A stretch of DNA of 64,000 nt from Taenia hydatigena. Lineage: Eukaryota > Platyhelminthes > Cestoda > Cyclophyllidea > Taeniidae. Position numbers and translations under genes: made by a program. Under the pieces are notes generated by a model that was not told the DNA's origin, made no database searches, and saw only the letters and a list, made by a program, of their open reading frames with translations. Positions 1 to 11,599 of this stretch are shown piece by piece. The stretch lies in the NCBI GenBank assembly GCA_036345935.2, contig JADWOT020000007.1:11328099-11392098 (forward strand), in the 5' to 3' direction. The number at the start of each line of letters is the position of its first letter. Position 1 is the first letter of the stretch.

Positions 1-1575
1 CAGTGAATGCCAGCTTAAATGAAAGAAAAGTGCACCTATGCCTTGGTTTAGACGAGGTCCGGTCAGGACAGATGCAGTTGTCTGTCCGATGTAGCAAAAT
101 AAATGGGAGAGCTGATAATAGGAGGCGTTGGCGATTGTGTTGTTCGGCCAGTAAGAAGTGCCCCAGTGTGAAAAGTGGTACGTACAAGGGGAAGGTGGTA
201 CGTAACATGAAGAATTCCAGCACTAAATTTAGCCATGCACAAGCGGTAATGTGTGATTCAAGGAATGATAAGTGGAAAGAATTGTCATTCATTTGGATTT
301 CGACTACTGCGAAAAAGTTATTTAGTAGTGATGGTGAGCAGTGCTCTGAGCAATGGTCGCTGGATAATGGGAGGGTGGAAATGTATTTATGACCCACTTC
401 TTATGCAGTCAATTACGGTTGGTGGTTAGGTAAGTGAAATTGTACTTTTGTGAATGCTGAAACACATTACAAAATGAAGCATTTTCTATAACAAAGCGAA
501 CACGAGAAGTGAGGAAACGAAAAATTTGGCTCAAATGTAGCCTGTGAGTTGCCCATAAAAGCCGAGCGACTGGTTAATTCTTACCTCTAGTCTGTTTTAA
601 TATCTGAAGGTGGCAAGGATATCGTTGCGATACAAATTTCCTGACTCTTATTCTACACCTAGATCAGTGAGCTGCAACATTTGCAACGCTGTGATTACAG
701 TAAATTCGGTGATCATGCCTATAGATATACGTATATATTTTATCTATTTGGCAAAAGGAAAAAGTAGCAGGTTGTGGGTGATGTCTTCAAATGCATAATA
801 AGCCGTCGTTTGATTGGCTTGCTTGCAAATGGGCCAGCTAGCAGTGGAGTTATCTAGCCTCACCACCGAATGCGTTTTGTATGCTTAAAAAGGTCATGGC
901 AATAATCCTTCATCATGGAAACAGAGGTTATTTAAATCAAACTTGATGACCGAGACATCCACTCGCCATTTAGAATTCCTTTAATATGAGATTTCGGACG
1001 AATAAACTAACAAACGCTGATGTGTTGTACCAAATCGACGCTTTCTTTAAAGCAAAGATTCTTTTTATAAACGTGGCTTGCGGGTCGCAAATCGAATTTA
1101 ATTGCTTCTATTTCTCCTTTCTTACGACTAGCTAGATCTTAGGTATTGCAACTTTGCCGATAGATCTTAGAATCCGTTCGACGCAGATGGAGGAGTAGGA
1201 AGCTCGAGACCTCTTCTCAGGCTTCTCTTCACTCCATTTAGTCACGACAATGCAGAAAATTCCCGACTATTGGTTTTAATAATTTTATAACTTGATGAGA
1301 AGTATTCCTTTGTATTGAAGTGCACCTCATAGTCATAAGTGGCTGTGGAATTTGTTCTTAGCGAATAGGTTCAATGAGTGTCTTAATTGACAGGTTTGTT
1401 TGCTCCTCCTGTTGCTGTTTCTATCAAAATGCATTGCTATTTCCGATTATGCTACTCAGCTGACATTAATAATAATTTTATATTTCAGCATGCCGGACCC
1501 GATTAAGTTCAGTGACTGATAGTCGCGGTCTGCAGCTGCTTCGGATGCCTTCTTCTCACAACCAAGTAAAGTTAG
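1..1575 (-). repeat. R1 dispersed repeat, copy A (cut by window edge)
   Basis: This stretch matches the reverse complement of 9830-11182 nearly end to end, and 980-1570 also matches 12168-12790 directly. Shared words include TTCCCGACTATTGGTTT and AAGTATTCCTTTGTATTGAAG. On the minus strand copies A and C keep the same peptide, LTLLGCEKKA, then RDYQSLNLIGSGMLK, so the family's coding sense is probably minus here. Stops interrupt the frame, so this copy is dead. Similarity to the other copies ends near 1575, where RAD54-like sequence begins. I do not recognise the element class: there is no visible reverse transcriptase, terminal repeat or poly(A) tail. The family is seen directly; calling it a transposable element is inference. 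Confidence 0.75.
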
Positions 1576-2020
1576 CTCAAATAGAGCACGAGTGAGCTCA
1601 AAATTCTTCCTTTTGACCAATCTGTCGTGCATATCAGGAGCAGTCCTTGAGTAGCATGCAAGGAGCTCATTCAGCTCAACAAGACCAAAACGACCCTCCA
1701 CCCTCCCCATTAACTCCACCGCACAACTGCTCAATGTCCTCGGGTGCGCCTGCTATTACAGCATCCTCTCCTCCGTTGTGCCCAACTAAAAGAAAATCAC
1801 GACCGGGATATTTATAGAACCGATTTGACGAGATAGGTGTGGAACTGTCCCTTCTGTACATCACCCTACACACGCACTGCGGTCTGGTCTTCGTCAGCTG
1901 GATCCCAATCGAGATCAAACATCACCAGACCATTTGCACTAATGAAATGTAGACCACGACCACCCGTTTTGCTACTCTATATGAAGACGAACTCTGGCGA
2001 CTGTGCGACGGATGCATAGG
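1576..2020 (-). pseudogene. RAD54L: RAD54-like helicase pseudogene (C-terminal fragment)
   Basis: RAD54 is a SNF2-family DNA translocase that works with Rad51 in homologous recombination. Read on the minus strand, 2019-1836 gives SPEFVFI, a stop, [20 protein letters not shown], then [16 protein letters not shown], a stop and GDVQKGQFHTYL. This follows helicase motifs V-VI of RAD54 closely, with stops (1977-1979, 1866-1868) where Leu and the motif VI Trp belong. After about 45 bp ending in CTTTTAG the match resumes as LGTTEERML, two stops (1753-1758), QAHPRTLSSCAVE, then FGLVELNELL and MHDRL, the conserved C-terminal tail. The gap looks like a retained short intron, so this is a duplicated rather than a processed copy. 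The arginine-finger region is broken and no upstream helicase exons are visible. It cannot be functional. Confidence 0.85.
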
Positions 2021-2022
2021 TT

Positions 2023-2386
2023 GTGGACAATAATACACCTGGCACAGAAAAAAAAGATGCTACAAAAAAACCCGAAGCTAAATCGATAGAACTTGTTAAG
2101 TTTCAGGTGTCAAAAAAAGACAAAAAGCTTGAACCTACTGATGAATTAATTACAAGCTCAAAGACGGAAGAAAGAAGCTACGCTGAAATTCCCTGCCAAA
2201 CCAAATAACCGAAACGAAATGTCTGCCTCTTCTTTGCACATTATCAGAAAGACAGAATTTCAACTGAGCGATGGAAAGCCTCAAGAACCAAATGAAACAG
2301 TGCAAAGGGGCAGTTTAGCAGAATCGTTGCAAAATCCACCTTTTGAGAAAATAGTCAGCCTACTTGACTTTGCACGCTATAGTTGA
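2023..2386 (+). pseudogene. Lys/Glu-rich coding remnant with a frameshift
   Basis: One open frame (2023-2208) reads VDNNTPGTEKK...KSIELVKFQVSKKDKKLEPTDEL and stops at TAA. An overlapping frame shifted by one base (about 2150-2386) reads KEATLKFPAKPNNRNEMSAS, then HIIRKTEFQLSDGKPQEPNE and SLLDFARYS before a stop. Both have the charged, low-hydrophobicity make-up of a disordered protein segment, and they join if one base is gained or lost near 2150-2200. I recognise no family. It lies on the strand opposite the RAD54 remnant and directly next to it, so the two may be pieces of one old rearrangement. Chance remains a serious alternative. Confidence 0.25.
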
Positions 2387-5300
2387 GTCTGAAACGCGAA
2401 AACTCCAACGCTCCACCAAGAGCCTCTTAATGGATTGACGTTTACTCTTTGCAAGCTAACAAGGGACAAGAGACCCTCCCTCGCCAAGCAGCCGCCTTTA
2501 AACTTCCTTCAAAAATGATGGCTTTTACGAAGAAATCACAGAAATGAATGAAACCAGTAAATCTGATGCCGTACGCGAGGACCGATTAACATGAGCTCTC
2601 TCACTCTTTTATTGGAAGTCGAAAATTATCATCAATCATGAAAAAAGGGAAATAGACGATTTCTGATGCTCAATCGCCCTCCCGCAGGTGCTTTTAAACT
2701 AAAGTATTACCTAATCAAAATATTGCAAATGTTTAAGCATGGGCAAATAACAAATGCATGAAAGTGAAGAGAACAGCACAATGGATTTGCTAACCATTCT
2801 AACGATGGCAAGTGAGCCCACCACACTAAAATGAAGAAGTCATCTTATGCGTTCTATTAAAAATCGAACCGATGGCAGAGTGGGAAGAAGCAATAACGCA
2901 GAGGCCAGTCGTAGAAACGCCACGCGTCAAGCGCTCGATGATGTGTCTCGTGGCCCTTGTAATTAACGCATTTCGATTTAATCATTCCTGGTTGAGTCCG
3001 GTAGCCATGTAAGTAGGTATTGACTGAGTTGCAGATCCCCTGATGAATAACGACGCAACCCTTGAGACAAATGTCGATTGACAATGTTTATTCCCATTAT
3101 GGGTCCCGTGTCCCGTGGCTGAGACCAAATTGATGGATAAGACCATAATGATGAGTCACGCGGCCATTTTTCTGCGTCCAGTGCTTTTGAACAACCAAGC
3201 AGCCAACACTGTTTTGCGCGATCCCCTGCTTGACACCTAAATCTTGTGTTACAGACGCTATGCGTAGTCAAAAGGATTGCTATTGCCTGCACTTCGTAGG
3301 AAATCAGCTTCGGGAGAATGAGAAAGAGCGCCGACACAGTTCTGCACTGACATGACGCCTAATTTGATCCAGCTAGCCTTCCAACATTGCTACACATCAT
3401 CTTCAGCAAAACTTGCATTCTTTGAGGCACCTTAATTGACGCCTGCCTCCTTCTCTTAACTTCAGTCGGTGCAAAGACTGGCAAATTGAGTGATCTATCA
3501 ACATCGTATTGATGTTTTCACCTCCCACTTAGCTTCATATCCGGATGACTAAGGTGCCTACCTCCAGCGTCTCTGCTATTCGAAGTGATGCATTTTTCAC
3601 CATTTAAATGCCTTCTATGAACAATGAAAACAAGTTCATCTCGACCAGTCCCACATATCTATCGTATGCTGTCGCAATTGGCCACTACACATTCTGCAAG
3701 TAAAAAAATGGGCAGAGAAATGGATCGATAGATGAAACAATAGACAGTTGAGTGCGTTGATAGGTTGGCTGACAGAGTGATTAAGATATACAGAGTGACA
3801 GCCAGGTCATTGGACAACCGACACTGGCTTTACCTCCTCACCCAGCCTCTGCCTCCAAACCTCCACTAGATGACCGGCCAATTTAATAAACAAAGAACGA
3901 GGGTGTAAATGAGCAATCGAAGGATTTTAATAACGCCCAATATCGTCAGTTGCTAGAACTTACGGTTAAGGGACCGTACGCACTAAACCGTGGACATGTC
4001 TATGACGGCGGTAGCCCCTTCCACCCTCCCCGATACCTAATGCACCCACAGCTCCGCTGTATTGGACACGTGCATGGCAGCAAAGACAATAGATGTTACT
4101 GCAATAGACCAAACGTGCGTGTGCGCGTGCTCTAAAAACAGCAGAACATGAATTGTGCATAAGGCAGCTGAACATTGTAAAGCATTCCATTTCTTCCAGC
4201 TAGGAGCAACTTCCAATCTAAGCAATGCCCTCCAAAACCACTCATCACGAGGGCGTCGGAGAGGTGTTCATTTTAGCATCTCCGACAGACAGATGTCTTG
4301 ACTAAAATGGAACGATTTTAACAAGCTCGCTCATATCAAGCAGGACCTTACAAACGTCCCAACGTCACATATCATATCGCTACAGCAAAACAAATGGAGA
4401 CAAGTAGGAGAATAGATCCATAGATAGTGAAACATACATATTGCCTCACCCTCGCCTGTCCATCCAACAAAAACCTCACCAACCTAATAACCAAATCAAC
4501 AGGTGAGTTAAAGAACGTAAATAAAGAATCGGATGAAGCTTAACACTTGCCAGTGCACATCTGCCTGTGTCTTGAGGGACGTCTACTGACCACTGGCCGT
4601 CAAGAATATTAATGCGGCTAACCTACACTTTTGTCTGTCTCCACTACCCGTCAGCCAACTTTTAGCCCAAAACCAAAACAGCTAAAGCCAATGCTAATTG
4701 CTACTACACCCAAGGGGGAAGAGTGAGGGGAAGGACTACGTCGTGACTACTACATTGCTAGAGCAGAAGTGAACAAGCCAAGATAATTGGTGAGTCGTCA
4801 TCAAAGTCATCATTGTGACATTACGTTCCCCATAAACACTTCGTTCATCAGCAATTCGGAGGCAGACATCCCCGCATGCTTCTTCTGATAATGATAATGA
4901 TAAATGTGCATAGTTTTGTGGCTTGGGTAGGGAACAATAAACACTCGGATTCGCTCAATGTCGCGTCCTCTGCCCCGCCTTTTCTTCCGTTTACAAATAA
5001 ACTAACATCGGCAGAAGAGACCAATGAAATTGCCTAATAATCAGGAAAATCTGAGTGCACCTGAAATGCGCACAAACCTACGAGATAGTCCCATCAAATC
5101 CACAAAACAATGAGAAGAAGTAGAGCAGCAGCAGGCTCTCTAACCACCAAGGGTTTAAGTATAATATACTCACCTAATGCAAGAGTACCCAGCATAAATG
5201 CTACCATTCCAACATGGATGGAATTGCACTTATTCAAAAGCAATGCCTGCAGTCCGTTGCAGGAGCTCACACGTAGCATGAAGCAAATCAATCCTCCTTA

Positions 5301-8300
5301 CCTAGCAACATTCAGCACACTCAATCCAGTAACAACAAATTTAACACACTTTGCAACAACTATAAACAACTTCTCTCAATGAAACTACTCAAAAAAACAT
5401 GCATATTCATTAAATCCCGCTAAACACGACCTGCCCCATTTAGGCCTCCATGACAATACAATTGATCGACAAAAGTACACTACCCACCCATCTAACCGGA
5501 AAAAACAAAACAAAATGAGCAAATCAGAACTGCCAACACTTCATGTATACCAGTGCTGGGTGAAAGCACCTAAACTATTGATGACAGCAAAAAAGTGAAA
5601 CATGTGGAAGATAAAATAGTGAGAGGAGGCACAGTTAGTCCTAAGTCAGTGTTGGATCCCCATTCAACAGGCAGTGGCTGCGGCTTAATGCAAACGACTA
5701 CGCTTCACAGTCAGGCGTTACAACTCATCAAAGTAGATAAACAGCAAGTAAACAGTGTGTACAAGTGGAGACTTTACTGATGTGCATAAAAATGCGCATT
5801 TATACGCACCTATGAATTGGCGAGTTCCTTCCTCCATCTATCCACAATCTTCACATTCATTGACTTGGCCCTTTTTGCCTGCCACATCACAACGCGGGAG
5901 TCACGACACGGCGCCGCTTGCACCCTACTTTGCAGACTTCCAACAGTTTCGGCAAAAAATCCATCAGCGAACGCTGATTGCCAAAACGACATTCAGCGGT
6001 GGCACAGCCTTAACGAAACACCTGCCCTTTGCACTTCGGGGAAATATTACCGGTATGCCGCTCCATTTGTTCAGTCATATCTATTTCTGGCAGCAGAATT
6101 CAATATTTGCATCCACCCGTCACCTGCGCTAACAAATATTCCATCCGAAAAACATCCTCGTATCGGCAGGAACAGGCTGAGTATTCGAGAAGCAGTATTG
6201 ATCAAGCCGACGGATAGACATTTAGTGTGACGATCGTGTAGAATGCACGTTGAAGTCTCGTTCGTAGCAGAATGTGTACGACCTTGGCTTAGTTTTATTC
6301 AGATCGCGCCTGCTGAAGCTGAAGGCGGCGACATTCTGCTCATAAATGGAGGAAAAGTGCTCAGGCACCCTTTCAGAGGACGCCTCAACTTAATTCGCGT
6401 CTAATGAGTACGACCGATCCTACTAATATGGCTACTGCAGCAATTTGGATAATGCAGCTGTCAAATTGCATTTGTAAAAATACTTCGGAAAGAGGATTAA
6501 CGACTGATTTATCAAAACACAACATTGATCATGCCATTTACTGGGCAGAAATCCATTCGTACCACCACAAATTGGAGAGCAGTAGAAAGGTCAAACCTCA
6601 AATTTGACAATTTTTCTGTTATCCCTCGGAGCTTATTAGACGCACCACGACAGACAGGTACGTTGTTGTCGTTCTTAAGATCCGGACCATCATTGACACC
6701 AATCGAAGCCTGAAATTTAACAGCTCTTCTCAATCCAAAGCCAACAGATCCTACTTTGCCAAAATAGCGTCGCAACTAAAACACCCAACTCACCCACCAT
6801 ACCGACAGACAATATACTAAATACGGTCAATGACCTTGAAACTGCCGAAATAAACCTAAACCTACGCAAATGCACAAAAAAGTCTAAGCCAAAAAGGCCA
6901 ATGCAATTATATTTAAAAACAGCAAGCAGTTCATTGTTAAAAGAGGATTTATAAAAAGATTTGCATGCATCTATAAAGTGTTTGCGGACAATTAAATAAG
7001 GAATCAAATACTGCGCAACATTTAGGGTATCCATTTTACGAAGAATTGCGCTTGAACATCATACAATAAATATGAGAATTGAAAAGCTACCCTTAAGCAG
7101 GCTGGCGGATTTGTTACAAAATGAAAATAGAATAGTGGTTTCTGTCGTCTTCGGTGAATGCAACAATCGTCATACAGGATATTCTAAGTTCCTTCCCACC
7201 TCTCACAACAAGGGTGCATTCAAGTGGCATAGATTTACACGATGGATAAAGACGTGGCGCGTTTCCCGATTATCGCCTTGCCTTCTGTCTCGTAGGCCTT
7301 TGAACGAATAGGTCAGAGCTAATGGACTTCAGTGCGAACACGGGGTGGACGAGACACTTCCTCCTTTCTGCCCCCATAAATTCTGACGCAATCCCCATCA
7401 CGGTGTTCGCAATGGTGGCCTCATGGTCTCTCAGTGATCTCTCTCAACAACCAAATTATTGCATGAATTCTTCGTCTCATTAGCCCCAGCCTAGGTACTG
7501 CCCTTGTTGGGTGCCCTTATATGCACTACCAGGTAGTTTCCTTTCAGTCATAAGTGTGCGAACTTCACTTTCGCGTCCGATCGGCGATCTGCCCTTGCAG
7601 AGTTGTAGAATAATGGTTAAAATCGGAGTAGTGTGGTGCGGACAAAGCAGGTATTAGGCGACAGAACGTTCATCACTCTGACCAACTCTTTGCCATAAAG
7701 GCGACAAATCCTGCAGTACAGCTGTGGTGAGTAAATTGGCCTGAATTTGTGTATCAATTCCCATCTCGGCGGACATCGATTTGAAGTCGCTTGTCGTGTT
7801 TCGTCCTCTGACTCATGTAGGACAGTCCCAAGTGTTTGTGCGCGGTGCTAAACGCTTACTTGCATCTTCTTCTGATTGCACTAAGAGCTCTGATACATTG
7901 ATGGTATCGAAATGCGCTCTCACTTAACAATCCGCGAGCCGATAAAATCTTAATTGATGCACGAATCGCAGTGCGTGTCTTTGAGTTCTGGAAGGACAAG
8001 GAGTCTAGTGAGATTTTGGTGGTGCGAATTAGCTATGAGCAAAGGTCATTAGAGTTGTTCATTGGGACATCTGAGACCGCGTATCCTAACTACCTGAAAA
8101 AATTGCCTACTGCACAATTTAGACCAGCTTAGGCGTTACGTAGGAAATCAGCATGAGTATTACGTCCAAGACCACTTTTGCACACTTAATAAATTGTACT
8201 GGCTGAGGTTCTCTCCATTCACAGGCTTCTAACGACGCCTCCTCTTCTACAGCCACCCGCCCTCCCCCTCACCCCTGGTGAAAGTAACTGAGTATAGGGA

Positions 8301-8711
8301 GTGAAAGAGTTGTTGTCCAGTACAAGGCGCAAACCACTCCACTGCCCCTCACTCCAAAGGCGCATTGAAAGCAATAAAACTATCGCAGTGCATGAGTGAA
8401 CTGCTAGCAAATGAGGATAGTATTTACGAAAGTAACAATTTGAAAAGGAGCAATGAACCTCGACACTGCCTCCCTCGATCCAGCCTCCTAACACCCCGCA
8501 CTCCTGAGCAGCCTTCGCAATTTACACAGCGGACATCCAGTATGCCGTGGGATTGAGCGAGTGGATACATACGGTTTCGTGCACAATGCTCTTCTGTTTG
8601 CTGAGGAGCGGCGCTGTTTTGAGCTGCGAGAGAAGGTGGTGTCGTGATTTGACGCGGATCGCTTTGCGGAACGCACTCCACGCTGTCTCCCTCTATCTTG
8701 GTATTCATTAA
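2387..8711. other. no supported gene
   Basis: Several frames of 60-137 codons occur, for example overlapping plus-strand frames at 5755-6230 and minus-strand frames at 2978-3337 and 6717-7034. None shows a recognisable domain, good splice sites on both sides, or agreement between copies. Stretches at 3.8-5.4 kb are C/A-rich on the plus strand. I see no repeat shared with the rest of the window. Confidence 0.5.
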
Positions 8712-8899
8712 GGGGCCAATCCTCGAGGTAATGCAATACGAGGACGACCCATGGACGGGGTTGAGCATGCTCACAGCACCCGTCCCAGTTGGAAAAATAC
8801 AGGTAATTTCATTGGTCCCAAATTAGGGACCGTTGCAGAAATTACACTGCAAAGAACAGATACTACACATGATCTTAGCTCAGAGAGCCGAGAAGCGAT
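8712..8899 (-). ncRNA. U2: U2 spliceosomal snRNA gene
   Basis: U2 snRNA base-pairs with the intron branch point in the major spliceosome. The minus strand starts ATCGCTTCTCGGC at 8899, keeps the branch-point recognition core GTGTAGTATCTGTTCTT, and ends with the stem-loop IV loop TATTGCATTACCT. Total length is 188 nt, as expected of U2. Stems are intact although sequences differ from vertebrate U2: IIa is TTGCAG/CTGCAA, IIb is GGTCCC/GGGACC, III is GGACGGG...CCCGTCC with an inner TGAGC/GCTCA, and IV is CCTCG/CGAGG. Paired changes of this kind argue for a working gene, not a pseudogene. Two oddities: the Sm-type site reads ATTTTTCC where ATTTTTGG is usual, and the U6-pairing segment reads ATCATG instead of ATCAAG. 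Overlapping minus-strand open frames at 8424-8774 are shadows of this RNA. Confidence 0.92.
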
Positions 8900-9018
8900 G
8901 CCCTACCTCGCTCACCCAAACCACGGCCTTGGGTAGATTTCACTTACTCCCCAGCCGCTACACCATCGCATAAAACCAATTGTTTGAAATAAATTAGCGA
9001 CAAGAAAATTAAAAGTAT
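8900..9018 (-). promoter_or_regulatory. presumed U2 upstream promoter (PSE region)
   Basis: These 119 bp separate the U2 start from the end of R1 copy B. snRNA genes carry a proximal sequence element about 50-60 bp upstream, so it should lie here, near 8950-8960 (minus-strand text around GGCTGGGGAGTAAGTGAAAT). I do not know this organism's element, so the exact site is not called. Any distal enhancer would fall inside the repeat. Confidence 0.35.
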
Positions 9019-11182
9019 TCTGCGCAATAACTCACGTGAATATCTACAGTGAGACATAATTCTAATCTCCAAATGAGTTTTCTTAAGGCAAAAGAGCAGC
9101 ATAGGTAATCCCTTAAGCAAATCGAGATGGTTCCATTTCTTGTCAATATCTAGGAATCAACTTTACCATGGCATCTTGTAATAGCTCTGACACATATAGT
9201 ATAGTATGTCCAACCCAGACATGCGTGGCATTTCGTTATCATATTGCACTACTGCGACACGTTAGCACAAAGCGTGGCAACTTTTAAATTTGCCTAAACT
9301 TTTTTGGTGCATGCGTGGATGGATTTTAGGCTAAACGCGTTCATTGGAAGTATTAATTTGGAATTGATTGACGGTTTGAATGCTAGTGTCTGAAGGTGAT
9401 TCACGCCATGGTGGGCAGAGTGGATGGTACATGTGGTACAAATGCTGCGCAATTAAGCGAGTATTAGAAGAGCCTCATGGATGTTCTTGTGGCTAAAGAA
9501 GATGGGGGAGCAGCCATCTGGCAATCGCTGCAATTACATTCGCAACAAGTTCATTATTGGCCTTGCCTGTGCTACAATGTCTAAAGCATCTCACTAAAAG
9601 TCCGATTTTTGTTTGACATATCCATTTTTGCTCTCAAGACCAGTGCAAATTAGTCACTAAAATTTTTCACAAGCAGAACAATGGCAGGGTTAATCACAAG
9701 CTCATATGGCGCGGAAACCTCGTAGAAATTTTACACAGTGTGTAATACAGTCTACGCAGGTGTCGACGATCAAGCCTTTTTTATGTGAATGCGAATTCCT
9801 CACCCATGTTCTTCCCACGTTTAACCCTACTTGGTTGTGAGAAGAAGGCACTCTATTAAGGCACTCATTGAGCCCATTCGCTAAAAGCGAATTCTGCTGC
9901 CACTTATTACCATGATCTTCACTTCAATACAAAGGAATACTTCTCATCAAGCTGCAAAATTATTGAAACCAATAGTCGGGAATTGTCTGCATTATCGTGG
10001 CTAAATGGAGTGAACAGAATCCTTAGAAGAGGTCTCGCCCATGCTATCCCTCCATTAAAGTCAAATGGATTTTAAGATTTGGCAGCACGGTTGAATTAGT
10101 CATAGTCTGGCTAGTCGTAAGATTGGAGAAACTGAGGTAGAAAGTGAATTAATTAAATTCGAGTTGCGACTCATATACCACGTTGGTAGAAAGAACCTTT
10201 CCTTTAATGAAAGCTTCGGTTCTCGAGAGTGCTGCAATAGTGGTTGGTTTAGCCATCTGAAATCTTATACTGAAGAACTCCTAAATAGCAAATGAATGTC
10301 TCGGTCGTCAAGTTTGATTCAAATAACTTCTGCTGCCATGATGAACGATTAATCCCGTGACCTTTCTGCGCATACAAAACACATTCGATAGTGAGACTAG
10401 ATAGTTCCACTGCCAGCTGACCCCCTTACAAGCAAGCCAGTCAATCGACGACTCATCATGCATTTGAACATATCACCGACAACTTGCCACTTTTGGCATA
10501 ATCACTGTGTTCACTGTAATCATTGCATTGCAGGCATTGCAGCACACTGATCAAGGTGTAAAACAGCAGTCAGGTATTTTGTATCGCTGCGATATCCTTG
10601 CCGCCTTCAGATGTGAAAACAGATTGGAGGTAAGAATTAACCAGTTGATCCGATTTTATGGAAAAGCCCCAGAGTATGCTTTGCCAACTTTTCCTTTTGC
10701 CTCACTCCTCGTGCTAACTTAACTATATCAAATGCTTCGTTTTATGAAGTGTTCAAGCTCTTTTGAAACGCAAATTCTCTTATCTAATCACCAGCCGTAA
10801 TTGACTGCATAAGAAGTGGGTCATAAATACATGTCCACCCTCCCATTGTCCAGCGACCATTGCTTAAAGCACTGCTCACCATCACTACTAAATAACTTTT
10901 CGCAGCCGTCGAAATTCAAGTGAGTGATAATTCTTTTCACCAATCATTCCTTAAATCACACATTACCGCTTATGCATAGCTAAATTTTCGGCGCGATTTC
11001 GTCACGTGACGTACCACCACCTCCCCTGTACTCACCGCTAATCACACTAAGTCACACTTCTTAGTGGTTGAACAACGCCACCGCCAATGCTGCATCAGAC
11101 CGACAACTATATCTACCCTATCCGGATCTCGTTTAAGCCAAGGCACAAATGCACTTTCTTTGATTTAAGCTAGCATTCACTG
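9019..11182 (+). repeat. R1 dispersed repeat, copy B (longest)
   Basis: Inverted relative to copy A, and the longest copy seen, at least 2.16 kb. Its left part (9019-9640) matches copy D at 25081-25605 in reverse, and 9560-9860 matches copy C at 12770-13027 in reverse. Its right part (9830-11182) matches copy A. Copies B and D lose similarity at the same place, just beyond GAGTTATTGCGCAGA on the minus strand, which marks a real element end at about 9019. Copy B lacks about 160-200 bp present in A and C near 9860. The plus strand is the presumed sense, with the conserved LTLLGCEKKA peptide at about 9825-9855. The other end may run slightly past 11182, where copy A is cut by the window. Confidence 0.75.
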
Positions 11183-11328
11183 AATCAACCTGAAAGCAAC
11201 TGAGCATAATTGATGCCGTATGTGTTGGCGCATCAAATTCTAACAATTCCGAGCCACTCTACGCTTCTTCACGAGCTTTCCTGCCCGATTTGTGAGGTTC
11301 TAAAATTCTAAAAGTACGTGGAAGGCCC

Positions 11329-11389
11329 GCCCGCGTAGCGCATTGATCTCATAATCTGAAGGTCGCGAGTTCGGGTCTCGCTCTGGGCA
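11329..11389 (+). pseudogene. tRNA-Met(CAT)-like sequence, D-arm deleted
   Basis: The anticodon loop CTCATAA, the following TCTGA and the T-arm GCGAG-TTCGGGT-CTCGC match elongator tRNA-Met. The first four acceptor pairs GCCC/GGGC hold and a discriminator A follows. Only about 61 nt are present: the D-arm is collapsed to a single TAGCGC block, as if recombination occurred between the two GCGC half-stems. The anticodon 5' half-stem TTGAT no longer pairs well. Most likely a tRNA pseudogene or the head of a tRNA-derived short repeat. Confidence 0.6.
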
Positions 11390-11526
11390 ATGCTTTTCCC
11401 TCCAGAATTCTCCTTTGGCGCCCGACGGTAAGTAGTGACAAGACAGCTGCAACTGCGCATGCGCACATTTCTAGATGCTTTTTGGCACTGCCGCAAAAGA
11501 ACGTATATTGGTGTGGGTAAACAAGA

Positions 11527-11599
11527 CACCCACGGTAGGACTCAAACCCACAATCTTCTACTTAGGAGCCAGATATCTTACCCATTAGGCCGCGCGGTC
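11527..11599 (-). tRNA. tRNA-Arg(CCT)-like gene, degenerate
   Basis: The minus strand folds as a 73-nt cloverleaf: GACCGCG acceptor, GCCT-AATGGGTA-AGAT D-arm, TCTGG-CTCCTAA-GTAGA anticodon arm with anticodon CCT, GTGGG-TTTGAGT-CCTAC T-arm, CGTGGGT and discriminator G. A box and B box (GGTTTGAGTCC) are recognisable. Mismatches at acceptor pair 2-71, one D-stem pair and the last anticodon-stem pair, plus several G-U pairs, suggest a drifting gene or pseudogene. It converges on the Met-like sequence 137 bp away. Confidence 0.6.

Noticed and set aside
5755..6230. Two overlapping plus frames of 125 and 137 codons
   Set aside because: The number of frames this long matches random expectation; no domain or supporting splice sites.
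8219..8774. Long overlapping minus-strand frames (91 and 116 codons)
   Set aside because: The larger one covers the 3' half of the U2 RNA gene, and neither has a domain or a splice context.
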